Under the pieces are notes generated by a model that ran no database searches, was not told the DNA's origin, and was given only the letters and a program-made list of their open reading frames with translations. A program made the translations under genes and the position numbers. A stretch of DNA of 64,000 nt, taken from positions 1,984,001-2,048,000 of the forward strand of contig CBDHDW010000013.1 in NCBI GenBank assembly GCA_965261915.1. The letters are read 5' to 3'. Positions 52,946 to 62,654 of this stretch are shown here, piece after piece. Numbering within the stretch: position 1 is the stretch's first letter; every line of letters starts with the position of its first letter. Source of the stretch: JAIBDK01 sp965261915. Lineage in GTDB: Bacteria; Pseudomonadota; Gammaproteobacteria; Arenicellales; Poriferihabitantaceae.

Positions 52946-53764
52946 ATGAAAAAAATATTTACTACTACCCTTTTGGCTATTATTGCTGCTGTGGTTTGGT
53001 TCGTTGTCACGCTGGACAGCAGACTCGAACGAGATTTTGAAGAAACAGCAAGTTATCTAACGGGGGTGGCAGTAACCGTTGACTCTGTAGAGCTGTCTCT
53101 CATCAACGGCGAAGGTACAATCAACGGAATCAAGGTGCCGAACCCGAAAGGTTACAGTGACCGTAATGCTTTTGAAATGGGAAGCATTTCAATAGACGTA
53201 GAGCTTGGCTCAGTTTTCTCCCAACCTCTACGGGTTAACGCCATTCTGATTGACCAAACCAAAGTTAACCTTGAGTTCAAAGAGGATTTACAAACCAATG
53301 TTCAGGATATTTTAGCGGTTAGTCATGCCCAAACCGGATACGACCCGGATAATCCGCACGCATCCAAAAACAAGTCACCTGATACAAATACAGAAAACAA
53401 TACAGAATCTGTTGAAGGAGATCAGGTTTCTACGGTGGAAGATGCAGATGATGACGCTGATTCCACTGCGGGGACGCGTAGCGAACCCTACCGTATGAGC
53501 GTACAACAATTACGGATCAGCGAGACTCAACTCAGCGCGAAAAAAGGGGATGCGCAATGGTCCGACACAATCGACGAGATTAGTATCAAAGGCCTGGCAA
53601 AAGAGCCGGGGGTATCCCTGCGCGTGATTGCAATTGCGGTTGTCAGAAATCTGGCTTCACAAACGCTTAAACAAACGGCCACGCGCGCATTCGCAGAGGA
53701 AGTTAAATCCAAAGCAGAAGAATCAGGAAATGTTTTGCTGGAGGCCTTGCTTAACAATGACTAG
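52946..53764 (+). CDS. AsmA-like/DUF748-type envelope protein, unknown function
   Basis: A 272-residue protein with one N-terminal transmembrane segment (KIFTTTLLAIIAAVVWFVV) and a periplasmic beta-rich AsmA-like module (LTGVAVTVDSVELSLINGEG, INGIKVPNPKGYS, FEMGSISIDVELGSV). The middle (about residues 135-190) is acidic and low complexity (DADDDADSTAGT). The ATG at 52946 is chosen; a longer frame to 52880 has no signal-like start. Similar small AsmA-like proteins are linked to outer-membrane lipid homeostasis, but this member's function is unknown. Confidence 0.7.
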   Translation: MKKIFTTTLLAIIAAVVWFVVTLDSRLERDFEETASYLTGVAVTVDSVELSLINGEGTINGIKVPNPKGYSDRNAFEMGSISIDVELGSVFSQPLRVNAILIDQTKVNLEFKEDLQTNVQDILAVSHAQTGYDPDNPHASKNKSPDTNTENNTESVEGDQVSTVEDADDDADSTAGTRSEPYRMSVQQLRISETQLSAKKGDAQWSDTIDEISIKGLAKEPGVSLRVIAIAVVRNLASQTLKQTATRAFAEEVKSKAEESGNVLLEALLNND

Positions 53765-53988
53765 TCGGCAATCGCGCACTTCCTCTAGCGGTTCATTTTG
53801 AAGTTATTAACTGCGCCAGCCAGCCTGCGCAGCCCGGAAAATTCAGTTAGCAAAGTCGAGTAGTTCGATGTCAAAGATCAGACTATTTCGCTCATGTTGG
53901 CCTCGTTAGTGTCAGAAAAATAATTTGAAAAGCAGAACGCGATGATAGCTAGTCGTTTTTTTGCATTCATTAGTGAGTCCCTGCGTTG

Positions 53989-54840
53989 TTATATGCCATG
54001 GGTTCGCGAATAGCCGTTGCGCGTGGCGGGTTGCCAGTTTTGCAGGGCATCAGCATTTGCTTTGAATACTTCGACCTTTAGGGGATAACAAGGTGTTGCA
54101 TCATCGGAATGGCTACTGCCACAATTACCGCCGGGGCAGGCAGACAAGCCGCCCAACAAATCCATTTCGGCGAAAAACTCGATGAAATCGCCGGGCCGTA
54201 CCGGACTGGCTTTCATAAAATACTGCTTGGTATCGTGGGTAAAGCCGGTACACATAAAAACGTTCAGGACATCGTGAACATGCGGCTCCGCTTGTTCAGG
54301 AGGCAGGTTTTGAGACCGCGAAAGTGCACGGGTCAGGTTGGAGTGGCAGCAATAGTGATAGTCCACCCCTTTTAGCATATGGTTTGTATAAGGGTCACAA
54401 CGCGTACCGATCACATCGTGTACGCCGGCGCCGTCATCATCCCAGCCGTACCAGCCTAGTGTATCTTCGGTAATCGTCGCCATCATCCGCAGTCCGGGTA
54501 AATTGCTCCATAGCCGGTCGCCCGTGGTCACATGGCTGGCATGTAACTGGCGGGTTTTGCCGCTGAAAAACCGTTCGCTCAAATCTCTCGGATTCCACAG
54601 GTTGAGATCACCAACCTGGGAGCCTTCGACACTCACAATTCGAAAAAAATGTCCGGCAGGAACTTCAAAAGTTTCCGCATCTCGCGGCGCAACCCGCGTT
54701 TCAGACACTTTGACGATATTTTTTTTGGCAGCCTCATAAAAAGGCGCATTAAACCGGGGTAATTGTTCAACGCTGTAGCAAATAACCGGTGGCGCTGCTT
54801 TGCGTTGGTTAGCGTCTTCCGGGGTCGTAACAGTATTCAT
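53989..54840 (-). CDS. DUF1989 (urea carboxylase-associated) family protein
   Basis: A 283-residue protein with the DUF1989 signature segments: FEVPAGHFFRIVSVEGSQVGDLNLW, TRQLHASHVTTGDRLWSNLPG, DVIGTRCDPYTNHML, YHYCCHSNLTRAL and a Cys-rich CPGGNCGSSH. Members accompany urea carboxylase or act as carboxyguanidine deiminases in guanidine breakdown. No urea carboxylase or allophanate hydrolase gene is visible within the window. Its exact activity is therefore open. Confidence 0.82.
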   Translation of the reverse strand: MNTVTTPEDANQRKAAPPVICYSVEQLPRFNAPFYEAAKKNIVKVSETRVAPRDAETFEVPAGHFFRIVSVEGSQVGDLNLWNPRDLSERFFSGKTRQLHASHVTTGDRLWSNLPGLRMMATITEDTLGWYGWDDDGAGVHDVIGTRCDPYTNHMLKGVDYHYCCHSNLTRALSRSQNLPPEQAEPHVHDVLNVFMCTGFTHDTKQYFMKASPVRPGDFIEFFAEMDLLGGLSACPGGNCGSSHSDDATPCYPLKVEVFKANADALQNWQPATRNGYSRTHGI

Positions 54841-54922
54841 ATTAAGTATCCTATTGGAGCTAAGGAATAAGGCGATAAATTCTAAGGCATCAGCGCAGTA
54901 TTGGGAATGGTCGCTTTAGTGA

Positions 54923-57289
54923 TCAAAATATTTCAGATTGACGACTTATGATGGAATCAAAGTCCATGTTTATGAACGGCAGAATTCCATCTGCAACGGG
55001 TTTAAGCTGTTTTTCAACATATAGCTGATAATCAATAGGGCTTTCGCGATATTCCGCAGGCTCCGGGCCATTGACGGTTAACAGGTAAGCCACCCAGCCC
55101 TTATTCTGATAACGCAAAGGCTTGCCCAGTTTTTCATTGCGTTCATCCGCCAAACGGGCAGCCTTAACGTGGGGCGGGACATTTTTTACGTACAGGGTGA
55201 GTTTTCTGCGTAATTGCTTGCGATAAACCAGGTCTTCATCACGCTTTCCGCCGAGTGTTTCATCGACGATCTCAGTTATGAATTCAGCGGGGTCCTGATG
55301 GTGAAAAACCATCTGAAACAAAGTCGTTTGAAACTCCCTGGCCAATGCTGTCCAGTCGGTTCGCACGGTTTCCAAACCCTTAAACACCAACTTTTCGCTA
55401 TCGCCTGTACCAATCGTCCCGGCATAGCGCTTTTTGCTGCCGGCATCAGAACCACGCACCGTCGGCATTAAAAAACGACTGAAGTGGGTTTCGAATTCCA
55501 GCTCAAGCTGGCAATCCAGATTAAAAGCTTGTTGAAGCCTGAGTTGCCATTTTTTATTCATTTCGGTTTGCAACCGGATACCAATTCCCCGATATTCATC
55601 GAAATCCATTTTATCTTCGACCCAGACAAAAATTGAGTCGGTGTCACCATAGATCACGGTGTAACCCAAATCTTCGATCCATTGCTGGGTGGTTTGCATG
55701 ATCTCGTGACCACGCATGGTAATAGAACTGGTCAGTCGACTATCATAGAAACGGCAGCCATTGGTGCCGAGTACACCGTAAAATGAATTCATTAAGATCT
55801 TAATTGCCTGCGATCGAACCCCATCATTTTGGCGTTTTGCAATATCTCTTTGCTGCCAGAGTTCGGTAATAATTTCGGGTAGAAAATGACGGGTTCTGTG
55901 AAAACGTGCGCCACGAAATCCTTCGATGCTATCTTCGGGATTGGCAAGTCCTTCAATCATACCCATGGGATCTATCTTGAAAGTCCTGATAATTGATGGA
56001 TACAGACTTTTAAAATCAAGAACCAGCACATTGTCGTAAAGCCCGGGCCGCGAGTCCATTACATAACCCCCAGGGCTTCCAGGGCCGGATTCACTTTGCA
56101 GGTTCGGCGCGACGTAACCGCCTCGATGCAGGCGCGGCAGATAAAGATTAGAAAATGCTGCGACCATACCACCCACCCGATCCAGTTCCAGCCCGGTAAT
56201 CTGGCTGCGTAGTAAAAGAAAATCCATGATACGGGTTTGTTCAAATAGGGCCTCTACCAATTTGCAGTCTTCGAGGTTGTAGGCCGCGAGCTGTGGTTTG
56301 TTGAACCTGAAGTTGTGGCGAATTTCTTCAACGCGCTGGTCCACGCCGTGGTCGACTTTTTTGCCGCGACCCAGTAACGACTGGGCGACGTTTTCCAATG
56401 AAAAACTGGGAAAGTTATAGGTCGCTGTTTTTAGTGCATCGATTCCATCGATTGCGACCCGACCGGGAATCCAGACAAAGCCTTTGTCGGTTTCTCCGCG
56501 AAGTTCACGCCATTTGGGTATTTCACCCGCACGACCGATGGAAAACCTGACGCTATGCAGATTGGCACGTTTCAACAAAATGCGAAGATCAAAATTGATC
56601 AGGTTCCACCCTGAAATCACATCCGGATCGAATTCGACGATTTCATCTCGAAGTCGTGTCAATAGAGCCGTTTCGTCTCCACACCACAAAATGGACTGGG
56701 TAACGTTAGTTTCCTTTTGCCCAATCATCAGCACGCATTGGTAATTATCCGACGACAATCCAACTGAAAACAGGGATTCATCCAGGTCACATTCAATATC
56801 AAGAGAAAGCACCCTCAAATTCGCCTGACAGTCACACGGTTTTAATCGTGTGTTGTGATACTCGAGATGACTTCCGCGGCTAACGGGCTCGCCGCTAAAC
56901 TCGATGCCTGCACAAATGAACCGTTCCATCAGGTATCGATCATGCAGCCGGACATCGCCTTCATAAACGATTACTCCGGCCTGCTTCAAAAAATCCTGAC
57001 ATCGATAGTGTTGATGAATGGTTGAATTGTAGATTGCCGATACGCTTTCGCCAGAAAACGTTTTCAGTTCCAGCAGCTTCACCGAGCAAGCTGGAAACGA
57101 TTTTCTTAAACCGGCTTCAACATTTGCTAACTGACTTTGGCTAACAAAGAAGACGGGTTTCTGGTTAGCAATTCTGAGCAAAACCGGTCCCTTGTCAGTG
57201 GTAACCCAATATTGCAGTTCAGTCGAATTGTTTCTATCGAGACTATTGCGGGTTAACAGCAAACCTTTGTTTATAGTGGTATCAGGCAA
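54923..57289 (-). CDS. polB: DNA polymerase II (family B)
   Basis: A 788-residue B-family polymerase. The exonuclease domain has SLDIECDLDE, then DVISGWNLINFD and YNLEDCKLVEALF; the polymerase domain has LDFKSLYPSIIRTF, AIKILMNSFYGVLGTNGCRFYD, and YGDTDSIFVW, followed by KKRYAGTIG. All catalytic carboxylates are visible. In E. coli it is SOS-induced and restarts or bypasses stalled forks. No LexA box was identified upstream by eye. Complete. Confidence 0.94.
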   Translation of the reverse strand: MPDTTINKGLLLTRNSLDRNNSTELQYWVTTDKGPVLLRIANQKPVFFVSQSQLANVEAGLRKSFPACSVKLLELKTFSGESVSAIYNSTIHQHYRCQDFLKQAGVIVYEGDVRLHDRYLMERFICAGIEFSGEPVSRGSHLEYHNTRLKPCDCQANLRVLSLDIECDLDESLFSVGLSSDNYQCVLMIGQKETNVTQSILWCGDETALLTRLRDEIVEFDPDVISGWNLINFDLRILLKRANLHSVRFSIGRAGEIPKWRELRGETDKGFVWIPGRVAIDGIDALKTATYNFPSFSLENVAQSLLGRGKKVDHGVDQRVEEIRHNFRFNKPQLAAYNLEDCKLVEALFEQTRIMDFLLLRSQITGLELDRVGGMVAAFSNLYLPRLHRGGYVAPNLQSESGPGSPGGYVMDSRPGLYDNVLVLDFKSLYPSIIRTFKIDPMGMIEGLANPEDSIEGFRGARFHRTRHFLPEIITELWQQRDIAKRQNDGVRSQAIKILMNSFYGVLGTNGCRFYDSRLTSSITMRGHEIMQTTQQWIEDLGYTVIYGDTDSIFVWVEDKMDFDEYRGIGIRLQTEMNKKWQLRLQQAFNLDCQLELEFETHFSRFLMPTVRGSDAGSKKRYAGTIGTGDSEKLVFKGLETVRTDWTALAREFQTTLFQMVFHHQDPAEFITEIVDETLGGKRDEDLVYRKQLRRKLTLYVKNVPPHVKAARLADERNEKLGKPLRYQNKGWVAYLLTVNGPEPAEYRESPIDYQLYVEKQLKPVADGILPFINMDFDSIISRQSEIF

Positions 57290-57382
57290 GGCTAAAATGT
57301 TTAGATAACGAAGACAGGGTAATGAGTAACGTAGCGTGGAAAAAATCTTGTTTTCTTCTGCTCAACGGCTATTATCGCCGAG

Positions 57383-57778
57383 ATGATGTTGTTAGGAGAA
57401 GCGGCTTACCACAAAACAGATTACGAAACCGCATTCAGCTACCTTCGAAAGAGTGTTGAACGCAATGACAATCTTTCCTATTCTGAGCCATGGCCATGGA
57501 TGCATCCGCCCAGACACGCCTTGGGTGCATTATTGCTGGCGCAGAATCAAATTGATGAAGCGGAAGAAGTCTATCGGGCCGATCTCGGCCTAAGCGATAC
57601 GTTACATCGATGCGCACAACACGCGGGCAATGTTTGGTCGCTTCATGGTCTTTCAGAGATACTCAATCGAAAAGGCTCAAGCGAAGAAGCAGAGAATATC
57701 GAAAACCAGCTTAAACAGGTATTGGTGTATGCCGATCAGGCGATAACGCCTTCCTGTTGTTGCAGAAAAACAGTTTAA
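57383..57778 (+). pseudogene. TPR-domain protein, C-terminal fragment
   Basis: The frame encodes the tail of a common bacterial TPR protein: GEAAYHKTDYETAFSYLRKS, PWPWMHPPRHALGALLLAQN and EEVYRADLGLSDTLHRCAQH, then NVWSLHGLSEILNRKGSS. Homologues have several hundred more residues on the N-terminal side, which are missing. The ATG-rich start at 57383 is internal to the family. Its stop overlaps the SDR remnant on the other strand. Confidence 0.7.
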
Positions 57779-58250
57779 GATCGTAAATAAGATGCCCCAT
57801 TCAAGTCAACGATACAGCCCGCCATAAATTCCGCCGCGTCCATCGCCAGAAAACCGATGGTTTTGCCGGGTTCTTCTGGTTGTGCAACCCGCCCCACGGT
57901 ACTTTGATTGCGAATGTCATCGCCTTCCGGTGAAGCCAGTACGGCAGCAGCCATTTCTGTTTCTACAAAACCGGGAGCGATGGTGTAGACGAATATATTC
58001 TTCGGGTCCAAGACCTGTGCCATGGATTGCCCCAATGCGTTGAGACCAGCTTTGGACGCACCGTACCATGGCATCAAAGGTTCTCCACGAAAGGCCCTCG
58101 AGATAAAACGTTGACAATTCTACCACCGCCCTGTTTGAGCATTTGCTGTGCCGCGCAATAACTCAGGTTACGACCGGTAGGGTTCGTGTCGACGATTCGT
58201 TTCCAGCTTTCCTGCCAGGTCGCTACTGCCCACGATAACAGCTAACTTAA
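57775..58250 (-). pseudogene. Short-chain dehydrogenase remnant (frameshifted, N-terminus missing)
   Basis: The 57775-58077 frame holds MPWYGASKAGLNALGQSMAQ, with the catalytic Tyr-x3-Lys, and VYTIAPGFVETEMAAAVLAS. The preceding SDR segment (NPTGRNLSYCAAQQMLKQGG, RIVNVLSRG) is in another frame up to about 58250. The Rossmann N-terminus is absent. The frame change falls near 58078-58090. Confidence 0.75.
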
Positions 58251-58298
58251 AATGTTAATATCCGTATAAACCACGATAAAAACATCGCCATTCAAAAA

Positions 58299-59567
58299 AT
58301 GAAAAACGTGAAAATAGCCGTCATTGGACTGGGTTATGTTGGTTTGCCACTGGCTGTGGAATTTGCCAAGAAACGTGAAGTGATTGGTTTTGACATCAAT
58401 CACGCCAGAATTGCCGAATTAAAAAGTGGCAATGACAATACACTTGAGACAACACCACAAGAATTAAAAGATGCCATTTATCTAAGTTATAGTACTCGTT
58501 TAGATGACATTAAAGATTGTGGTATTTATATTGTTACGGTGCCAACCCCGATCGATAAACATAATAATCCAGATTTAACCCCGCTTAAAAAAGCCAGTGA
58601 GACAGTGGGTTCGGTGCTGAACAAGGGAGATATTGTCATTTATGAATCGACCGTCTATCCGGGTGCCACTGAGGAGGTGTGCGTTCCACTGCTTGAACAA
58701 TGTTCTGGCTTGAAATTTAATCAGGATTTTTATTGCGGCTATTCGCCCGAGCGTATCAATCCGGGTGATAAAGCACATCGGATTACCACGATTAAAAAAG
58801 TTACCGCCGGTTCTACCCGCGAAATAGCAACACAAGTCGATGAACTGTATAAAGAAATTATTACCGCTGGTACGCACAAAGCCATTAGCATCAAAGTAGC
58901 CGAAGCCGCCAAGGTGATTGAAAATACCCAGCGCGATGTCAATATTGCACTGATTAACGAGCTTGCGCTTATCTGCAATAAACTTGATATTGATACTCAA
59001 GCGGTGCTTGAAGCGGCCGGGACAAAATGGAATTTCCTGCCCTTTCGGCCGGGCTTGGTCGGCGGGCATTGTATTGGCGTTGACCCCTATTACCTAACCC
59101 ATAAAGCCATTGAAGTCGGTTATCATCCAGAGATGATTCTTGCCGGTCGCCGCTTAAATGGCAGTATGGGCGTTTATATTGCGGAACAGGTCGCTAAGGT
59201 GATGACTAAAAAACGCATTCACGTTGTCGATGCGCATATTTTGGTGATGGGCTTAACATTCAAGGAAAATTGCCCGGATTTGCGTAATACGGGCATAATC
59301 AATCTGATTCATGCGTTCGCCGATTTTAATTGTCATGTGGATGTGTATGATCCGTGGGTGGATAAAGTGGCGGCAAATAATGAATACGGAATTACGCCCA
59401 TAGATTGCCCGATTAACGGCAAATATGATGCCATTCTGCTCGCCGTTGCACACGATGAATTCAAACGGTTATCAGCACAACAAATCCGGGCTTTCGGCAA
59501 ACAGAATCATGTTTTGTATGATATTAAATATCTATTACAAGCCAATGAAGTGGATGGGCGATTGTGA
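58299..59567 (+). CDS. UDP-GlcNAc 6-dehydrogenase TviB/WbpA-like
   Basis: A 422-residue nucleotide-sugar dehydrogenase. The NAD-binding start is KIAVIGLGYVGLPLAVEFAK; VTVPTPID and YESTVYPGATEE follow; the catalytic Cys region is GGHCIGVDPYYLTHKA, and GLTFKENCPDLRNTG completes the C-domain. This is the TviB branch, which oxidises UDP-GlcNAc or UDP-GalNAc to the uronic acid for capsule or O-antigen. Codons are visibly more AT-rich than in neighbouring genes, suggesting transfer. Four bases before its end, GTGAGCAACATA could start a next gene, but that is cut by an IS5 remnant at 59600. Confidence 0.9.
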   Translation: MKNVKIAVIGLGYVGLPLAVEFAKKREVIGFDINHARIAELKSGNDNTLETTPQELKDAIYLSYSTRLDDIKDCGIYIVTVPTPIDKHNNPDLTPLKKASETVGSVLNKGDIVIYESTVYPGATEEVCVPLLEQCSGLKFNQDFYCGYSPERINPGDKAHRITTIKKVTAGSTREIATQVDELYKEIITAGTHKAISIKVAEAAKVIENTQRDVNIALINELALICNKLDIDTQAVLEAAGTKWNFLPFRPGLVGGHCIGVDPYYLTHKAIEVGYHPEMILAGRRLNGSMGVYIAEQVAKVMTKKRIHVVDAHILVMGLTFKENCPDLRNTGIINLIHAFADFNCHVDVYDPWVDKVAANNEYGITPIDCPINGKYDAILLAVAHDEFKRLSAQQIRAFGKQNHVLYDIKYLLQANEVDGRL

Positions 59568-59599
59568 GCAACATAGTAAAACTGGAAAATATAGAAGAT

Positions 59600-60640
59600 G
59601 AGACTTTTGCATAATCCACAAAACACTCCTCGCAAATCACAAACAACGTGATTTTTTATAAATTTGCCTCATTTTTTCGCCCATGTTCTCTCAACTCATC
59701 AATACGACACCAAAAAAGCCTCTATTTCGGCACTTTTAACCGCTTTTAGTGGGTTTTAATCTGTTTTATTGCCCATTTAGGCGCAACTCTCCTTTAAACG
59801 TTGCAGTTGTTTGAAAATATTCATCCCGGTTTTAAGGTTATGGCTCATGGCAATCAGATGTGCGCGGGTTTTGTTTCTGGCTAACCCCATGTATCTGCCT
59901 TGCCTAATCCGTGATGCAGTTTGAGTAAGCCAAAGGTGCGTTCAACCACATAGTGGACACTGGAGTATATTTTATTCTGTGCTTTTTGTTGCGCCGTTAA
60001 TGGCGTGTTGCGATAAGCCCGGTGCAGGATTCTATTGTTTTCTTTACCCAGTTTCTCGTCATTGTCTTTGTTGGCACTTGTGCCCTGTGGGTATAAGCAC
60101 TGTCTGCGTAAACTTGTCCGCGGCTATCGCCTAACAGATGTTCAAACTCCTGTGAATCATGCACATTGCCATGCGTATAGGTCATTTTTTTGATAACCAT
60201 CTTCATCGGTATTGGCGTGCAGCTTAAATCCGTAGGTGCTTTTACGCCTGTCATCGGATGCCGTTTTCACGTTCCATGCCGCTTCTGGGTCTTGGGTATT
60301 GTCGCCTTGTTGGTTCTTTTTAGGACGGCATTGCTTCGCCTCAATCACAGTCGCATCGATAATATTGACCGAGCCTGTGACAACAATAAGACTGTTTTTA
60401 GCGAGATGATGATTGATTTGTTCCAATAAAGAATCAAGCAGATTTTCGGTGTGTAATAAGTTCCGAAACCGCCAAATAGTGGAATGATCCGGTACCGCTT
60501 CGCTGATACTCAAACCAATAAACTGGCGGAATAGTAAATCTCGGGCTAGCTGCTCTTCTAAGGCTTCATCGCTTAAGTTATACCACGCCTGTAAAATGAG
60601 TATCTTAAACATCATCAAAGGTGGGTATGCTGGCACACCG
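59600..60640 (-). mobile_element. IS5-family element remnant (transposase with several frameshifts)
   Basis: The left end GAGACTTTTGCA at 59600 is IS5-like. On the minus strand the transposase reads PAYPPLMMFKILILQAWYNL, SEAVPDHSTIWRFRN, VNIIDATVIEAKQC and KLHANTDEDG, then in other frames THGNVHDSQEFEHLLGDSRG, VYADSAYTHR, and VVERTFGLLKLHHGLGKA with RNKTRAHLIAMSHNLKTGMN. At least three frameshifts are present (near 60180, 60060 and 59905). The N-terminus is lost at a fusion with an ISAs1 remnant. Not functional. Confidence 0.8.
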
Positions 60641-60682
60641 CGCTTTCAGCCATTCAATATCCGGGCAAACCGTAACTTTTCC
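60600..60682. repeat. 83-bp direct repeat, left copy, flanking the IS1634-family element
   Basis: The sequence from GTATCTTAAACATCATC to CGTAACTTTTCC is identical to 62572-62654. It spans the ISAs1/IS5 fusion point. Its position directly outside both inverted repeats marks it as a very long target duplication. Confidence 0.85.
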
Positions 60683-62571
60683 TCCTGACTTCGACGGTCC
60701 ACCCCACGCAGATCGCCCACAGCCCAATAAACACGCGGGGGTGGTAGAGAAACTGGTTTGTAGTGCCTATCTTAATATTTGTGTTGATTTCGGCAATAGC
60801 ACAGTGTAAACTCACCCCATGTTCGTTCGCGTTAAATCGACACCCAATAGCCCAAGACAATCGGTTCAGATTGTTTCATCCGTGCGCGTCGGCGATAAGG
60901 TCAAGCAAAAGATTGTGCGTTATGTCGGCATTGCCATGGATGACGAGGAGTTGGCGCAGTTGAAGGCTTTGGCCGAAGTCGTCAAGGCGAAGCTTGAAGC
61001 CCAACACCAGCCCGGTTTGTTTCCGCCTGAGGCGGTCGCCAAACAGATGCTTGAAGCGAAAGCAGCCAAAGCGTCCAAAGCCACCTTGAATGTTGATCTG
61101 AGGCAGATGGTGGAAGAACAACGGGTGGTGCTGGGCATCCATGAGGTGTATGGCGCGGTCTATCGCCAGTTGTCGTTCGATACCCTGTTGCCGCAAAAGA
61201 AGTATCGTGCCTCCACAGAAGCCCTGTTCCATTGTGTGATGGCACGCATTGCCAATCCTAAAAGTAAGCGCGGCAGTGTGCAGCAGCTGGAGCAGGACTT
61301 TGGCGTTTCTTTGTCCTTAGAGAAAGTTTATCGGATGATGGATCAGCTGGACGATAACACCATCAGCCGGCTGCAAGCGATGACCTGTGAAGGCACGCGA
61401 TCCTTGTTATCTGGTGCGTTGGATGTGTTGTTTTTTGACTGTACGACGCTCTATTTTGAGTCTTTCAAGGAAGACGAATTAAAACAAAATGGCTACAGCA
61501 AGGACTGTAAATTTAATCAGCCCCAGGTATTGCTGGCTTTGCTGGTCACCCGCGAAGGTCTGCCGGTCGGCTACGAAGTGTTCCCTGGTGCTACTTTCGA
61601 GGGTCATAGCCTAATCAGCGTTTTGCAGACGATGCAAGCGCGCTATGATGTCCGGAAAATGATCTTTGTCGCTGATCGAGGCATGCTGAATGAAGACAAT
61701 CTAAGCGCCCTGGATGAGGCGGGTGCTTATTACATCGTCGGGGCGAAACTAAAACAATTGCCCGCTGCACTACAAACCAGGGTATTGGATAAGTCGGCTT
61801 ATCAGCCGCTTGGCAAAGACGGATCAAGCGCAGCCGAGCTGACACACAAGAAGAGACGACTCATTGTCTCACATTGTCCAAAGCGTGCGGATAAAGATCA
61901 ACATGACCGACAAAAGGCAGTCGATCGGCTCATCAAGAAAATCGGTAAAAGCCAGAACCCCAAGGACTTATTAAATAACTACGGCTATAAAAAGTTTCTG
62001 ATTATCAAGGGAAAAACCAGCCTGAGTATCAACCAAGATAAAATTGATGCCGAAAGCCGCTGGGACGGCTTGCATGGGGTGATTACCAATTTGCCCGATA
62101 CGCCGCACCAAGAAGTGTTATCACACTATCGCGGCTTATGGCAGGTTGAAGAAAGTTTCCGCATCACTAAGCACGACTTGAAAGTACGCCCCATCTATCA
62201 CTGGACACCCTCAAGAGTGCGTGCCCACATTGCCATTTCGTTCATGGCTTTTGCCTGCATCAGACAGATAATGTATCGAATCAAGCTACAACACAAGGCC
62301 TTATCCCCTGCTGTTATCCGTAATGCCTTGATTCATGTGCAACACAGCGTGTTCAAACACAAGCGCACCAAACAGCGTTATGTCATGCCTTCTCAAATCA
62401 ATCCAGAGGCAAAAAAAATCTATGCTGTGATGGGATTAAAAGCGACCACCACAGCTTACCCACTGTACTAATTGACATAATTCTTCAATATCTGGGCATT
62501 TGTAGTGCCTAGATATTTTTGTGTTTCTTTATAAATCAATGACTTATGAGGGTTGACCGTCGAAGTCAGGA
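60683..62571 (+). mobile_element. IS1634-family element with 83-bp target duplication
   Basis: Perfect 17-bp terminal inverted repeats, TCCTGACTTCGACGGTC at 60683-60699 and its complement at 62555-62571, enclose one intact transposase gene. The flanking 83-bp direct repeats (60600-60682 and 62572-62654) are identical. Unusually long target duplications are known for IS1634 itself in Mycoplasma. Total length is 1889 bp. Confidence 0.88.
60819..62471 (+). CDS. IS1634-family transposase
   Basis: A 550-residue transposase beginning MFVRVKSTPNSPRQSVQIVS with VGDKVKQKIVRYVGIA, typical of IS1634. The catalytic segments are ALDVLFFDCTTLYFES (Asp), MIFVADRGMLNEDNLSALDE (Asp) and YRGLWQVEESFRITKHDLKVRPIYHW (Glu). 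The frame is intact, so the element may be active. It starts about 120 bp inside the left repeat. Confidence 0.9.
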   Translation: MFVRVKSTPNSPRQSVQIVSSVRVGDKVKQKIVRYVGIAMDDEELAQLKALAEVVKAKLEAQHQPGLFPPEAVAKQMLEAKAAKASKATLNVDLRQMVEEQRVVLGIHEVYGAVYRQLSFDTLLPQKKYRASTEALFHCVMARIANPKSKRGSVQQLEQDFGVSLSLEKVYRMMDQLDDNTISRLQAMTCEGTRSLLSGALDVLFFDCTTLYFESFKEDELKQNGYSKDCKFNQPQVLLALLVTREGLPVGYEVFPGATFEGHSLISVLQTMQARYDVRKMIFVADRGMLNEDNLSALDEAGAYYIVGAKLKQLPAALQTRVLDKSAYQPLGKDGSSAAELTHKKRRLIVSHCPKRADKDQHDRQKAVDRLIKKIGKSQNPKDLLNNYGYKKFLIIKGKTSLSINQDKIDAESRWDGLHGVITNLPDTPHQEVLSHYRGLWQVEESFRITKHDLKVRPIYHWTPSRVRAHIAISFMAFACIRQIMYRIKLQHKALSPAVIRNALIHVQHSVFKHKRTKQRYVMPSQINPEAKKIYAVMGLKATTTAYPLY

Positions 62572-62654
62572 GTATCTTAAACATCATCAAAGGTGGGTAT
62601 GCTGGCACACCGCGCTTTCAGCCATTCAATATCCGGGCAAACCGTAACTTTTCC
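62572..62654. repeat. 83-bp direct repeat, right copy
   Basis: Identical to 60600-60682. Continues into the ISAs1 remnant, which shows this copy is the undisturbed target. Confidence 0.85.
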
